Source: Microbacteriaceae bacterium
Lineage (GTDB): Bacteria; Actinomycetota; Actinomycetes; Actinomycetales; Microbacteriaceae
Length of the DNA: 64,000 nt
Direction of reading: 5' to 3'
Assembly: GCA_019638805.1 (NCBI GenBank)
Contig: JAHBTA010000002.1
Location: 1-64,000 of the forward strand
Shown: positions 51,471 to 60,416 of the stretch, one piece after another
Layout of the letters: each line of letters opens with the position of its first letter
How positions within the stretch are numbered: position 1 is the first letter of the stretch
Translations under genes and position numbers: made by a program
Notes under the pieces: model-generated
The model's input: only the letters and a program-made list of their open reading frames with translations
Databases searched by the model: none
Told to the model about the DNA's origin: nothing

Positions 51471-52075
51471 GAGCGCACCCCCGGACCGAGCCGGGCCAGC
51501 GCGAGCCGCAGCAGCGCGGGAACCGCCGCGCGCTCGGCGTCGCCCGCCTCGGCGAACACCTCGTCGACCGCCTGCGACGCCAGGCGCTCGTTCCAGCCCA
51601 GCCCCACGAGCGCCGCGATCACGTCGCCCGTGATGCTGCCGCCGCCTCGCGCCGGGCTCGCAGGCGCACCGGATGCGGCACTCAGCTTCCCCTGCAGGCT
51701 CACCGCGATGAGCTTGGCGGTCTTCGGTCCAATACCGGACACCTTCCGGAAGGGCGCATCGTCCTCGGCCGCCACCGCGCGGGCGACCTCGTCCGGGCTG
51801 AGGGTGGCCAGGACCCCGAGCGCCGACTTCGGACCCACCCCGGAAACCCCGCGCAGCAGATCGAAGACGTCGAGCTCGTCGCGCGTGGCGAACCCGAAAA
51901 GGCTCAGGTCGTCCTCGCGCACGATGAGGGCGGTGTGGATCGTCGTCTCGTGCCCCGGCCGCACGGAGAGCGCGTGCTGCGGCGTGACCTGCACGGCCAG
52001 GCCGATGCCGCCCACCTCCACCACGATCGAGGTGCCGCTCGCGGCCAGGACCGTCCCGCGCACCGACGAGATCAT
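51467..52075 (-). CDS. ruvA: Holliday junction DNA helicase subunit RuvA
   Basis: A 202-residue tetrameric junction-binding protein. Seen: [20 protein letters not shown] (OB fold), two helix-hairpin-helix motifs ([20 protein letters not shown] and [17 protein letters not shown]) and a C-terminal RuvB-contact domain ending [10 protein letters not shown]. The frame extends 33 codons upstream, but the ATG at 52075 overlaps the ruvC stop (ATGA) and gives the family N-terminus. Confidence 0.96.
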
Positions 52076-52632
52076 CGGGCCACCCGCTCGGCCTCGCGCC
52101 ACGCGCGCTGGGCGGGCGTGAGCGTGTGCGGCGTCGGGCGACCGGCCGACGCCTCCAGGGCGCTCCCCCTCCACGCATGACAGATGGCCAGGGCGAGCGC
52201 GTCGGCGGCGTCCGCGGGTCGCGGCACGGCATCCAGTCGCAGCACGCGCGCGACCATGGCCCCCACCTGCGCCTTATCCGCCGAGCCGTACCCGGTGATC
52301 GCGGCCTTGACCTCGCTGGGGGTGTGCAGCCCCACCGGCAGGCCGTGCTCGGCCCCGAGAGCGAGCGCGATGCCGCTGGCCTGCGCGGTACCCATGACGG
52401 TGCGCAGGTTGTGCTGCGCGAAGACGCGCTCGACCGCCATCGCGGTCGGCCGGTGCGCGGCCAGCACGGCCCGGATGCCCGAGGACACCGCGAGCAGCCG
52501 CTCGGCGAGCGGAAGCTCCCCCGGTGTGCGGATCACGTCCACGTGAATCAGCGTCGCGCGGCGGTCGGGCGCGACGTCCACGACGCCGACGCCGCAGCGG
52601 GTCAGGCCGGGGTCGATGCCGAGCACGCGCAT
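52072..52632 (-). CDS. ruvC: Holliday junction resolvase RuvC
   Basis: A 186-residue RNase H-fold nuclease. Seen: [17 protein letters not shown] with the first catalytic Asp (residue 7), [20 protein letters not shown] with the catalytic Glu, [19 protein letters not shown] and [14 protein letters not shown] with the C-terminal Asp. Length is normal. First gene of ruvCAB-yajC-secDF. The ATG is six bases after TAGCGT and a LexA-like box lies just above, so it is probably a leaderless, damage-inducible transcript. Confidence 0.96.
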   Translation of the reverse strand: MRVLGIDPGLTRCGVGVVDVAPDRRATLIHVDVIRTPGELPLAERLLAVSSGIRAVLAAHRPTAMAVERVFAQHNLRTVMGTAQASGIALALGAEHGLPVGLHTPSEVKAAITGYGSADKAQVGAMVARVLRLDAVPRPADAADALALAICHAWRGSALEASAGRPTPHTLTPAQRAWREAERVAR

Positions 52633-52638
52633 GGCATC

Positions 52639-52644
52639 ACGCTA
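52639..52644 (-). promoter_or_regulatory. -10 element of a probable leaderless promoter for ruvC
   Basis: TAGCGT, six bases (GATGCC), then ATG. The LexA-like box begins ten bases further upstream, over the -35 region. Confidence 0.48.
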
Positions 52645-52653
52645 CCGGCCCGG

Positions 52654-52669
52654 TCGTACATGTGTTCGA
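52654..52669 (-). promoter_or_regulatory. LexA (SOS) box upstream of ruvC
   Basis: On the plus strand TCGTAC-ATGT-GTTCGA matches the known actinobacterial SOS box TCGAAC-N4-GTTCGA at 11 of 12 fixed positions. It covers the -35 region of ruvC, where bound LexA would block polymerase. ruvCAB is a known SOS target in mycobacteria. Confidence 0.6.
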
Positions 52670-52695
52670 TGACACGCGGGCCGCGAGGGGCCGCG

Positions 52696-53460
52696 CTACT
52701 CGTCCTCGGCGTCGAGCGCGGCCTGCACCTCGGCGGGGACGTCGAAGTTGGAGAACACGTTCTGCACGTCGTCGCTGTCCTCGAGTGCGTCGATCAGCCG
52801 GAAGACCTTGCGCGCCGTCTCCAGGTCGACCTCGACCGAGAGGTTCGGCACGAACTCGGCCTCGGCCGAGTCGTAGTCGATGCCGGCATCCTGCAGGGCC
52901 GTGCGCGCCGGCACCAGATCGGACGGCTCGGTGACCACCTCGAAACCGCCGCCCTGGTCCTTGACCTCCTCGGCGCCCGCGTCGAGCACGGCCTCCAAGA
53001 TTGCGTCCTCGTCGACCCCGTCGGTCTTGGTGATCGAGATGACGCCCTTCCGCGAGAAGTTGTAGGCCACGCTGCCCGGGTCGGCCAGCGTGCCCCCGTT
53101 GCGGCTCAGGATCGTGCGCACCTCGGCGGCCGCGCGGTTCTTGTTATCGGTGAGGCACTCGACCAGGAAGGCCACGCCCGAGGGACCGTAGGCCTCGTAG
53201 GTGATCGATTCGTAGCTGACCGCCTCGCCGCCGATGCCCGCGCCGCGCTTGATGGCGCGGTCGATGTTGTCGTTGGGAACCGAGGTCTTCTTGGCCTTCT
53301 GCACGGCGTCGTACAGGGTCGGGTTGCCGGACAGGTCGGCGCCGCCCATCTTCGCGGCGACCTCGATGTTCTTGATGAGCTTGGCGAACGACTTGGCCCG
53401 GCGGGCGTCGATGACCGCCTTCTTGTGCTTGGTCGTCGCCCACTTGGAATGCCCGCTCAC
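52696..53460 (-). CDS. yebC: YebC/PmpR family DNA-binding regulatory protein
   Basis: A 254-residue protein of the YebC/TACO1 family, which acts either as a transcription regulator or in translation of difficult proline motifs. Seen: [20 protein letters not shown] at the N-terminus, [30 protein letters not shown] and the [11 protein letters not shown] segment. Length is normal. GTG start with GAGGGAG upstream; TAGAAT at 53490-53495 is a likely -10 with a leader of about 23 bases. Gene order yebC-ruvCAB is conserved. Confidence 0.94.
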   Translation of the reverse strand: MSGHSKWATTKHKKAVIDARRAKSFAKLIKNIEVAAKMGGADLSGNPTLYDAVQKAKKTSVPNDNIDRAIKRGAGIGGEAVSYESITYEAYGPSGVAFLVECLTDNKNRAAAEVRTILSRNGGTLADPGSVAYNFSRKGVISITKTDGVDEDAILEAVLDAGAEEVKDQGGGFEVVTEPSDLVPARTALQDAGIDYDSAEAEFVPNLSVEVDLETARKVFRLIDALEDSDDVQNVFSNFDVPAEVQAALDAEDE

Positions 53461-53503
53461 GGTTCTCCCTCTCGCTGAAAGCCTCCGACATTCTAGGCGG
53501 GGC

Positions 53504-53509
53504 TAGGCT
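53504..53509 (+). promoter_or_regulatory. -10 element of a probable leaderless promoter for the gene at 53516
   Basis: TAGGCT, six bases (CACCAG), then GTG. The yebC -10 (TAGAAT, 53490-53495) lies only nine bases away on the other strand, so the two promoters cannot easily fire at the same moment. Confidence 0.45.
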
Positions 53510-53515
53510 CACCAG

Positions 53516-53968
53516 GTGCCGTCCCGCTGGTTCCGCATCGCGTACGCCGAGAACGCGCTGCGTCGATTCGCCGCGGAGCGCGGTGCCGATCTGCACGCGC
53601 TGCGCACCCCGGACGCGGTGTCGCTGGCCCTGGATTTCTACCGCGATCGCCGCGGCCAGCACGCCCGCGTCGACGACGAGGGCGACGGGATGCTGTGGCA
53701 GTGGGGCCCGGACGCCGACGCCGCGCGCTTCACGATCGCCCTCACCCGCCAGCTCATCCGCGAGGACGCCGAGCCGATCACGCAGCTGACCCTGTGCCTG
53801 GCGTTCCGCTGGACTCCGGTGCGCCGCGCCCTAGGTCGCGGGCACGCCTGGTGCTGGTCGACGGATGCCGTGGGCGCCTTCGAGAAGGACATCCGGTCGG
53901 GTGCGGCCTACCGCGCGGTCGCGGCGGCGGTCCCGGCCGAGATCATCCTGCGCACCGATACCATCTGA
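53516..53968 (+). CDS. protein of unknown function
   Basis: A 150-residue soluble protein, rich in Arg, Ala and Trp, with FRIAYAENALRRFAAERGAD at the N-terminus, a central MLWQWGPDADAARFTIALTR segment and a WCWSTDAVGAFEKDI block. No signal peptide, membrane helix or known motif is seen. Codon use is like its neighbours, so it looks native. The GTG start follows TAGGCT by six bases. It is divergent from yebC. Function not recognised. Confidence 0.65.
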   Translation: MPSRWFRIAYAENALRRFAAERGADLHALRTPDAVSLALDFYRDRRGQHARVDDEGDGMLWQWGPDADAARFTIALTRQLIREDAEPITQLTLCLAFRWTPVRRALGRGHAWCWSTDAVGAFEKDIRSGAAYRAVAAAVPAEIILRTDTI

Positions 53969-54015
53969 CGCGCACGGCCTGCCGCGCACGGGCTGACGCG
54001 CACGGGCGGCACACG

Positions 54016-54621
54016 TCACGCCCTTAGCCGCACCCCCGCCTCGCGCAGCTCGAGCTGCGCGAGCGCGCGCACGACGGGGCGCTCCCCACGGCGCCAGGCG
54101 TCGACCGGCTCCCGGTCGATGCCGTGCAGCTCACGGTGGTCGGCGTTGACCAGGGCGCGCAGGGCGAGCAGGTCGAGGCCGTCCGGGAGGCGGGCGAGGT
54201 TGCGGGCCTGCGTGGCGCGACGGGCCCAGCCGAGGCGGGCGCGCATCCAGATCAGCAGGATCAGCAGGATGGGCACGGCCGCCACCGCGATCGCGGCGAT
54301 GAGCGCGGCCGCCATGACCGAGTCCTGTTGCGCCTGACCGGCCTCCGCGAGAAGCGTGCCCGCACCGGACGCCGCGTCGAAGGGCTGGCGGATGCCCTCG
54401 CCGATCAGGGGGATGCCGCCCAGGGCCTCCCCCGCGTCGGCCATGGTCTGCTCGAAGCCGTTGCCGGCGTCCTCCACCGTCTGGCCGAACGCCGCGAGCA
54501 CCGCGATCGAGGCGTGCACGAGCATCGCCAGCGCCACCGAGGCGGCGATGAGAGCCAGGGCGACGACGTCCGCGACGATCTGGGCGGTGCGCCGCGCGGG
54601 GTAGTCCGAGTAGAGCTTCAT
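54016..54621 (-). CDS. membrane protein of unknown function
   Basis: A 201-residue protein with a first hydrophobic segment at about residues 16-45 (VADVVALALIAASVALAMLV and beyond), a loop of about 50 residues with glycine-rich stretches outside, a second helix at about 100-125 (AALIAAIAVAAVPILLILLI) and a basic cytoplasmic tail. No known domain was recognised. It follows pdxT by 17 bases on the same strand and may be cotranscribed. CATGCT lies six bases before the ATG, a weak leaderless-type element. Confidence 0.7.
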   Translation of the reverse strand: MKLYSDYPARRTAQIVADVVALALIAASVALAMLVHASIAVLAAFGQTVEDAGNGFEQTMADAGEALGGIPLIGEGIRQPFDAASGAGTLLAEAGQAQQDSVMAAALIAAIAVAAVPILLILLIWMRARLGWARRATQARNLARLPDGLDLLALRALVNADHRELHGIDREPVDAWRRGERPVVRALAQLELREAGVRLRA

Positions 54622-54638
54622 GCCCCCAGCATGACGGC

Positions 54639-55241
54639 TCAGGCCGTGACGGCGGCCACGGTTTCGAGGAAGCGGCGGTGGAACCGGTCGTCGGAGGTCA
54701 TCTCCGGGTGGAACGAGGTACCCAGCAGATTGCCCTGCTCGACGGCGACCACGCGCCCGTCGGGGAGGCTCGCAAGGACGTTCGCGGACTCGCCCACGGT
54801 CTCGACCACGGGCGCCCGGATGAAGACCGCGTGCACGGGCGGATCCCCCAGCGCCGGCACCTCGAGGTCGGTCTCGAACGACTCCACCTGACTGCCGAAC
54901 GCGTTGCGCCGCACCGCGATGTCGATGCCGCCGAACGAGCGCTGCCCCTCGATCGCGTCGAGCACGGTGTCGGCCAGCATGATGAGGCCCGCGCAGGTGC
55001 CATACACCGGCATGCCGGCCGCGATGCGCCCGCGGATGGGCTCGGCCACCCCGAACGCGCGGCTGAGCTTGTCCATGACGCTCGACTCTCCGCCGGGGAT
55101 GACGAGCCCAGCCAGGCGGTCGAGCTCGGCTTCCCGGCGAACCGGCACCGCATCCGCACCGAGGGCTTCGAGCATCCGCAGGTGCTCGCGGACGTCGCCC
55201 TGCAGGGCGAGGACGCCGACCCGGGGCGCGCTACCAGCCAC
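54639..55241 (-). CDS. pdxT: pyridoxal 5'-phosphate synthase glutaminase subunit PdxT
   Basis: A 200-residue class I glutaminase that feeds ammonia to PdxS for direct synthesis of vitamin B6. Seen: [30 protein letters not shown], the nucleophile elbow [15 protein letters not shown] and the [13 protein letters not shown] segment with the catalytic His and Glu. Length is normal. It overlaps pdxS by 11 bases. Confidence 0.96.
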   Translation of the reverse strand: MAGSAPRVGVLALQGDVREHLRMLEALGADAVPVRREAELDRLAGLVIPGGESSVMDKLSRAFGVAEPIRGRIAAGMPVYGTCAGLIMLADTVLDAIEGQRSFGGIDIAVRRNAFGSQVESFETDLEVPALGDPPVHAVFIRAPVVETVGESANVLASLPDGRVVAVEQGNLLGTSFHPEMTSDDRFHRRFLETVAAVTA

Positions 55242-56130
55242 GTTCGGCGAGGCGGTGCGGTGCGGCCAGGTCGGCGACGTTGATGCCGACCATCGCCTCG
55301 CCCAGCCCCCGCGACGCCTCGGCGATGACCGCCGGGTCGTCGTAGAACGTGGTCGCCTTGACGATCGCCGCGGCGCGCTTGGCCGGGTCGCCCGACTTGA
55401 AGATGCCCGAGCCGACGAAGACGCCGTCCGCGCCGAGCTGCATCATGAGTGCGGCGTCGGCGGGGGTCGCGACCCCGCCCGCGGTGAACAGCACGACCGG
55501 GAGCTTGCCCGTCGCGGCCACCTCGGCGACCAGCTCATACGGCGCCTGCAGTTCCTTGGCGGCGACGTAGAGCTCGTCTTTGGTCTTGGAGGACAGCGCG
55601 TTGATCTCGCCCGTGATGGTGCGGATGTGCTTGGTCGCCTCCGAGACATCGCCCGTGCCGGCCTCGCCCTTGGAGCGGATCATCGCGGCGCCCTCGGTGA
55701 GCCGGCGAAGCGCCTCGCCCAGGTTGGTGGCCCCGCACACGAAGGGCACCGTGAAGCCCCACTTGTCGATGTGGTTGACGTAGTCGGCGGGCGAGAGCAC
55801 CTCGGACTCGTCGATGTAGTCGACGCCCAGCGCCTGCAGCACCTGCGCCTCGACGAAATGCCCGATGCGCGCCTTGGCCATGACCGGGATCGACACCGAG
55901 CTCACGATGCCGTCGATCAGGTCCGGGTCGCTCATGCGCGCCACGCCGCCCTGCGCCCGGATGTCGGCGGGCACGCGCTCGAGCGCCATGACCGCGACCG
56001 CTCCGGCGTCTTCGGCGATCTTCGCCTGGTCGGGCGTGACGACGTCCATGATGACGCCGCCCTTGAGCATCTCGGCGAGCCCGCGCTTGACGCGGCTCGT
56101 GCCGAGGTCGGTGGTGGTCGTGTCGGTCAT
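55231..56130 (-). CDS. pdxS: pyridoxal 5'-phosphate synthase lyase subunit PdxS
   Basis: A 299-residue TIM-barrel subunit that makes PLP from ribose 5-phosphate, glyceraldehyde 3-phosphate and ammonia. Seen: [40 protein letters not shown] with active-site lysine in the preceding strand, [14 protein letters not shown], and [20 protein letters not shown]. Length is normal. The ATG is exactly six bases after TAAAAT, so the pdxST mRNA is probably leaderless. Confidence 0.97.
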   Translation of the reverse strand: MTDTTTTDLGTSRVKRGLAEMLKGGVIMDVVTPDQAKIAEDAGAVAVMALERVPADIRAQGGVARMSDPDLIDGIVSSVSIPVMAKARIGHFVEAQVLQALGVDYIDESEVLSPADYVNHIDKWGFTVPFVCGATNLGEALRRLTEGAAMIRSKGEAGTGDVSEATKHIRTITGEINALSSKTKDELYVAAKELQAPYELVAEVAATGKLPVVLFTAGGVATPADAALMMQLGADGVFVGSGIFKSGDPAKRAAAIVKATTFYDDPAVIAEASRGLGEAMVGINVADLAAPHRLAERGW

Positions 56131-56136
56131 GCTCCG

Positions 56137-56142
56137 ATTTTA
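56137..56142 (-). promoter_or_regulatory. -10 element of a probable leaderless promoter for pdxS
   Basis: TAAAAT, six bases (CGGAGC), then ATG. It differs from the sigma-A consensus -10 at one position. No clear -35 is visible, and no MocR/PdxR-type repeat was recognised in the 85-base gap shared with pdxY. Confidence 0.5.
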
Positions 56143-56215
56143 GATTCGCGGATGCCGTGGCCGCCCCGCCGCGGACAGGCCAAAGCCCGAATATTGGCAT
56201 GACAGGATCGGTCGG

Positions 56216-57067
56216 ATGAGGGTGCTCTCGATCCAGTCGGCGGTCGCCTACGGGCATGTCGGCAACTCGGCCGCGGTCTTCCCCCTTCAGCGCATCGGGG
56301 TCGAGGTGCTGCCGGTCTACACCGTGAACTTCTCCAATCACACCGGGTACGGCGCCTGGCGCGGGCCGCTCATCTCGCCGGACGACGTGCGCGAGGTCAT
56401 CGCCGGCATCGAGGATTGCGGCGTGCTCGGGCAGATCGATGTCGTGCTCTCGGGATACCAGGGCGGCGAGGGCATCGGCGAGGTCGTCATCGAGGCGGTC
56501 GCCAAGGTCAAGGCGGCCAACCCCTCGGCGTGGTACGCGTGCGATCCGGTCATGGGAAGCGCGACCAAGGGGTGCTTCGTGGCCCCTGCGATCCCGGTTC
56601 TGCTGCGCGAGCGCGTGGTTCCGGTCGCCGACCTCATCACCCCCAACCAGTTCGAGCTGGGCTACCTGACCGGCACCGAGCCCTCGACGCTGGAGGAGAC
56701 CCTCGCCTCGGTCGAGCTGGCCCGCGCCATGGGGCCGCGCGCGGTTCTGGTGACGAGCGTGGCCCGGCCCGACCGCGAGCCGGACACCACCGAGTCGCTC
56801 GTGGTCGACGACTCGGGCGCCTGGATCGTGCAGACCCCGCTGCTTCCCTTCACGGCGAACGGCTCGGGGGATGTGACGGCCGCCCTGTTCACGGCGCATT
56901 ACCGCGCGACCGGGTCGGCGTCCGAGGCGCTGGCCCGCACGGCGTCCAGTGTCTTCGACCTGCTGGAGCGCACCTACCGCGCGGGCGCCCCCGAGCTGCT
57001 GCTCGTCGAGTCGCAGGAGGCATATGCCCACCCGCGCATGCAGTTCGCGGTGCGGCGCCTCAGTTGA
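56216..57067 (+). CDS. pdxY: pyridoxal kinase PdxY
   Basis: A 283-residue ribokinase-superfamily enzyme that salvages pyridoxal by phosphorylation. Seen: MRVLSIQSAVAYGHVGNSAA, the FSNHTGYGAWRG substrate loop, YACDPVMG, LITPNQFELGYLTG and the anion-hole/catalytic segment FTANGSGDVTAALF. Length is normal. It is divergent from pdxS, so synthesis and salvage of B6 are side by side. Its stop overlaps the end of the HIT-family gene on the other strand by eight bases. Confidence 0.94.
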   Translation: MRVLSIQSAVAYGHVGNSAAVFPLQRIGVEVLPVYTVNFSNHTGYGAWRGPLISPDDVREVIAGIEDCGVLGQIDVVLSGYQGGEGIGEVVIEAVAKVKAANPSAWYACDPVMGSATKGCFVAPAIPVLLRERVVPVADLITPNQFELGYLTGTEPSTLEETLASVELARAMGPRAVLVTSVARPDREPDTTESLVVDDSGAWIVQTPLLPFTANGSGDVTAALFTAHYRATGSASEALARTASSVFDLLERTYRAGAPELLLVESQEAYAHPRMQFAVRRLS

Positions 57068-57644
57068 TCGGCCAGGCCGACGCGAGCTCCTCGCGCACCT
57101 CGCCCAGCAGCCGGGGCAGGGCCTTGGTCTGCGCGATGATCGGGAAGAAATTCGCGTCGGTCGCCCAGCGCGGGACGACGTGCTGGTGCAGGTGCCCGGC
57201 GATGCCCGCTCCCGCGATCTCGCCCTGGTTCATGCCGATGTTGAACCCGTCGGCGCGCGAGGTCTGGCGGAGCGTCCGCACCGCGGTCTGGGTGAGCTCG
57301 GCGATCTCGGCGGTCTCGCCCGGTTCGGCGTCCTCGTAGAGCGCGACGTGCCGGTAGGGCACGACCAGAAGGTGCCCGCTGTTGTAGGGGAACAGGTTCA
57401 GCAGCACGTAGGCGAGGCTGCCGCGATGCACGATGAGCGACTGCTCGTCGGGCAGCGACGGGGCGGCGCAGAACACGCACTCGTCGCTCGTGGCCGGCCT
57501 GCCCTGCTGGATGTAGGCGATGCGGTGCGGGGTCCACAGCCGTGCGAACCCGTCGGGCACCCCCGCGAACGCGGCGGACGACTCGACGTCGTACACCGAC
57601 CCGTCGTAGTCGCGACGCTGCTCCGTCGGGTCATCGGCGGTCAT
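57060..57644 (-). CDS. HIT family protein, probable AP4A phosphorylase
   Basis: A 194-residue HIT protein with the triad HLHQHVVPRW, a CVFC zinc-type motif (ECVFCAAP) and NLFPYNSGHLLVVPYRHVA. It resembles the actinobacterial HIT protein next to thrS (Rv2613c in M. tuberculosis), reported as a diadenosine tetraphosphate phosphorylase. AP4A is a side product of aminoacyl-tRNA synthetases, so linkage to thrS makes sense: it starts two bases after the thrS stop. Length is normal. Confidence 0.88.
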   Translation of the reverse strand: MTADDPTEQRRDYDGSVYDVESSAAFAGVPDGFARLWTPHRIAYIQQGRPATSDECVFCAAPSLPDEQSLIVHRGSLAYVLLNLFPYNSGHLLVVPYRHVALYEDAEPGETAEIAELTQTAVRTLRQTSRADGFNIGMNQGEIAGAGIAGHLHQHVVPRWATDANFFPIIAQTKALPRLLGEVREELASAWPIN

Positions 57645-57646
57645 GC

Positions 57647-59596
57647 TCAGACCTGTGCGTGCGTGTCGATCGCCTCGCGGATGCGGCGCACGGCCTCATC
57701 CACCGGGATCCCGTTGTCCTGCTCGCCGCTGCGGAACCGGAAGCTCACCGTGCCCGCTGAGCGGTCCTGCTCCCCCGCGATGAGCTGGAACGGCACCTTG
57801 CCCTGGGCGGCGTTGCGGATCTTCTTCTGCATGCGATCGTCGCTCGTGTCGAGCTCGGCACGCACGCCGTCAGCCCTGAGCCGATCGATGATCTCGCCGA
57901 GGTAGTCCGCGTACTCGTCGGCGACCGGGATGCCGACCACCTGCACGGGGCTCAGCCACACCGGGAAGGCCCCGGCGTAGTGCTCGAGCAGGATGGCGAA
58001 GAACCGCTCGATCGACCCGAACAGGGCGCGGTGGATCATGATGGGCCGCTTCTTCTGCCCGTCGCGATCCGTGTACTCGAGTTCGAACCGCTCGGGGAGG
58101 TTCGGGTCGACCTGCACGGTCGAGAGCTGCCAGGTGCGCCCGATGGCGTCGCGCGTCTTGAGATCGATCTTCGGGCCATAGAACGCGGCCTCCCCGGGCA
58201 TCTCGGTGAGCTTGAGCCCGGACGCCTTCGCGACGTTGCGGAGGGCGTTCGTGGAGTACTCCCAGAACTCGTCGGAGCCGATCCACTTCTCCTTCTCGTC
58301 ATCGCGCATCGACAGCTCGAGCTCGAAGTCGTCGAGGCCGAAGTCGCGCAGCATCGAGATGACGAACTCGAGCACCTTGGTCGCCTCGTCCTCCAACTGC
58401 TCGGGGGTGACGAACAGGTGCGAGTCGTCCTGCGTGAAGCCACGGACGCGGGTGAGCCCGTGCAGGGCGCCCGAGAGCTCGTTGCGGTACACCGTGCCGT
58501 TCTCGGCCAGGCGCATGGGCAGGTCCCGGTAGCTGCGCGCGCGCTCCTTGTAGATGAGGATGTGCATCGGGCAGTTCATGGGCTTGAGGTAGTAGTCCAC
58601 GCCCTGTTTGGTGACTTTCCCGGCCTCGTCGACCTCCTCATCCATGACGATCGGGGGGAACATGCCCTCCTTGTAGGTCACGAGGTGGTTGGACTGCAGG
58701 AAGAGGTCCCGCTTGGCGATGTGTGGGGTATACACGTACGTGTAGCCGGCCTCGACGTGCCGCCGGCGGGCGTGCTGCTCCATCTCCATGCGCACGACCC
58801 CGCCGCGCGGGTGCCAGACCGAGAGGCCCGAGCCGATCTCGTCGGGGAACGAGAACAGGTCCAGCTCGCGGCCGAGCTTCCGGTGATCACGTTTGGCCGC
58901 CTCCTCCAGGCGCTCGGTGTAGTCCTTGAGCTCTGCCTTGGTGGGCCATGCGGTGCCGTAGATGCGCTGCAGCTGCGGGTTCTTCTCGCTGCCGCGCCAG
59001 TACGCCGCCGCGATGCGCATGAGCTTGTGGACACCCAGCGCTCCGGTATTGGGAACGTGGGGACCGCGGCACAGGTCCTTCCAGACGGTCTGGCCGTCGC
59101 GATCCACGTTGTCGTAGATGGTGAGTTCGCCCGCGCCGACCTCGACGGACTCCTCCGCGTCGCCCGCCTGGCCCTTGATGCCGATGAGCTCGAGCTTGTA
59201 CGGCTCGCCCGCGAGCTCGGCGCGCGCGTCGTCGTCGCTCACCGGACGGCGCACGAAGCGCTGGCCCGAGCGGATGATGCGGTCCATCTCCTTCTCGATG
59301 GCTGTCAGGTCGTCGGGGGTGAACGGGGTATCGACGTCGAAGTCGTAGTAGAAGCCGTCGGTGATGGGCGGGCCGATGCCCAGCTTGGCGTCGGGGTTGA
59401 TCTTCTGCACGGCCTGCGCCATGACGTGGGCGGTCGAGTGCCGCAGGATGTTCAGGCCGTCCGGGCTCGACGCCTCGACCGGCTCCACGGCGTCCGTGGC
59501 GGTGACCGTCGTCGCCTTGTCCTTGAGCTCGCCGTTGACGCGGATCGCGATCACGGCGCGGTCGGGGAACAGGTCGAAACCGGTCTGCGCGCTCAC
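57647..59596 (-). CDS. thrS: threonyl-tRNA synthetase
   Basis: A 649-residue class II synthetase. TGS domain at the N-terminus, then the editing-like domain with [15 protein letters not shown]. The core has [20 protein letters not shown], the zinc-site segment [12 protein letters not shown], motif 2 [20 protein letters not shown] and motif 3 [22 protein letters not shown]-terminal anticodon-binding domain follows ([16 protein letters not shown]). It starts with GTG; TATCGT lies seven bases upstream and no T-box leader can fit, so the mRNA is probably leaderless. Confidence 0.97.
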   Translation of the reverse strand: MSAQTGFDLFPDRAVIAIRVNGELKDKATTVTATDAVEPVEASSPDGLNILRHSTAHVMAQAVQKINPDAKLGIGPPITDGFYYDFDVDTPFTPDDLTAIEKEMDRIIRSGQRFVRRPVSDDDARAELAGEPYKLELIGIKGQAGDAEESVEVGAGELTIYDNVDRDGQTVWKDLCRGPHVPNTGALGVHKLMRIAAAYWRGSEKNPQLQRIYGTAWPTKAELKDYTERLEEAAKRDHRKLGRELDLFSFPDEIGSGLSVWHPRGGVVRMEMEQHARRRHVEAGYTYVYTPHIAKRDLFLQSNHLVTYKEGMFPPIVMDEEVDEAGKVTKQGVDYYLKPMNCPMHILIYKERARSYRDLPMRLAENGTVYRNELSGALHGLTRVRGFTQDDSHLFVTPEQLEDEATKVLEFVISMLRDFGLDDFELELSMRDDEKEKWIGSDEFWEYSTNALRNVAKASGLKLTEMPGEAAFYGPKIDLKTRDAIGRTWQLSTVQVDPNLPERFELEYTDRDGQKKRPIMIHRALFGSIERFFAILLEHYAGAFPVWLSPVQVVGIPVADEYADYLGEIIDRLRADGVRAELDTSDDRMQKKIRNAAQGKVPFQLIAGEQDRSAGTVSFRFRSGEQDNGIPVDEAVRRIREAIDTHAQV

Positions 59597-59603
59597 CCGG
59601 TCA

Positions 59604-59609
59604 ACGATA
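59604..59609 (-). promoter_or_regulatory. -10 element of a probable leaderless promoter for thrS
   Basis: TATCGT followed by seven bases and the GTG start. No -35 of note. Confidence 0.38.
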
Positions 59610-59676
59610 GTCGCGGCTCAAGGCCCGCTCCGCACCGACGGAGCGTGACGAGGGGCCGGCCCGCGGGTGGCAAACC

Positions 59677-59698
59677 TGCACATGCTACTGTATGTGCA
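59677..59698 (+). promoter_or_regulatory. operator palindrome around the vapBC -10 element
   Basis: TGCACAT (59677-59683) and ATGTGCA (59692-59698) are perfect arms around an eight-base centre that contains most of the -10 TACTGT (59686-59691). The ATG at 59698 is exactly six bases after the -10. A VapB dimer bound here would cover the polymerase site, the usual conditional autorepression of toxin-antitoxin operons. Confidence 0.6.
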
Positions 59699-59964
59699 TG
59701 GCTACCCTCGAGCGACGCGTCCAGGTGCTCTTCGACCCGACCCAGTACGCGGCACTGGAGGCGGAGGCTAACGAGCATCGGCAGAGCGTCGCCGCCGTCA
59801 TCCGCGAGGCCGTCGACGAACGGCTCCGGATGCGGAAATCGAGCCGGCAAGAGGCCCTGGCGCGTTTCCTCGCGATCGGTGACGCTCATCCGACCCCAGG
59901 GCCGATCAACTGGGACGAAGAGAAGGACTCGTTCGAGCGCGAATCCCTGCGCGACCTCCTGTGA
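59698..59964 (+). CDS. vapB: VapB-type ribbon-helix-helix antitoxin
   Basis: An 88-residue protein. The N-terminal ribbon-helix-helix (RRVQVLFDPTQYAALEAEAN, then SVAAVIREAVDERLR) binds DNA; the C-terminal half with PGPINWDEEKDSFERESLRD would fold onto the toxin. ATG at 59692 adds two residues (Met-Cys) but lies inside the palindrome; ATG at 59698 at the predicted transcription start was chosen. It overlaps vapC by four bases. It neutralises the PIN-domain toxin encoded next. Confidence 0.82.
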   Translation: MATLERRVQVLFDPTQYAALEAEANEHRQSVAAVIREAVDERLRMRKSSRQEALARFLAIGDAHPTPGPINWDEEKDSFERESLRDLL

Positions 59965-60383
59965 TCGAGAACGCGGTTCTGCTCGACACCAGCATCGGCG
60001 TGTATGCGATCGGCGACGACGATCCCCGGCGCGAACCCAGCCGCCGGTTGCTGACCAGAGCGGCATCCGGAGAGTTTCGTGCCTACGCGAGCGTGGAGAT
60101 GATCCAGGAACTCGTGCACCATCGGCTGCGCAAGACAGGCGACCGGCAGATCGCCGGCGCCGCCGGCCGCCACCTGAGTGCGACGTGCACACTGCTGCCT
60201 TTCGATCGCGAGGTACTCGACCTGTCTCTCGAACTGATCGAGCGGCTGCCGACGATTCGTGGTCGAGACGCGGTGCACGCCGCGACCGCGCTCGCCTATG
60301 GAATCGAACGGATCGCATCCACCGATCGTGCGTTCGACGAGGTGCCCGGGCTCACGCGAGTGGACCCCCGCGAACCGGCCTGA
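59961..60383 (+). CDS. vapC: VapC-type PIN-domain toxin (ribonuclease)
   Basis: A 140-residue PIN-domain RNase. The four acidic catalytic residues can be placed at Asp9 (LLDTSIGVYA), Glu46 or Glu50 (ASVEMIQELVH), Asp103 (TIRGRDAVHAATA) and Asp122 (IASTDRAFD). All are present, so the toxin looks active. Its targets are unknown; VapC enzymes usually cut tRNA or rRNA. GTG start overlapping vapB by four bases, so toxin and antitoxin are translationally coupled. Confidence 0.88.
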   Translation: MIENAVLLDTSIGVYAIGDDDPRREPSRRLLTRAASGEFRAYASVEMIQELVHHRLRKTGDRQIAGAAGRHLSATCTLLPFDREVLDLSLELIERLPTIRGRDAVHAATALAYGIERIASTDRAFDEVPGLTRVDPREPA

Positions 60384-60416
60384 CTCCGTCGCCGGTTCCG
60401 CAACAGTGGTGGCGAC

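Noticed and set aside
59597..59676. T-box riboswitch before thrS
   Set aside because: A -10 element seven bases before the start leaves no leader, and the gap to vapB is too short for specifier and antiterminator elements.
60384..60416. Hairpin GTCGCC...GGCGAC between vapC and arsC as a terminator
   Set aside because: The loop is long (about 14 bases), the stem is six pairs and there is no T-tract.
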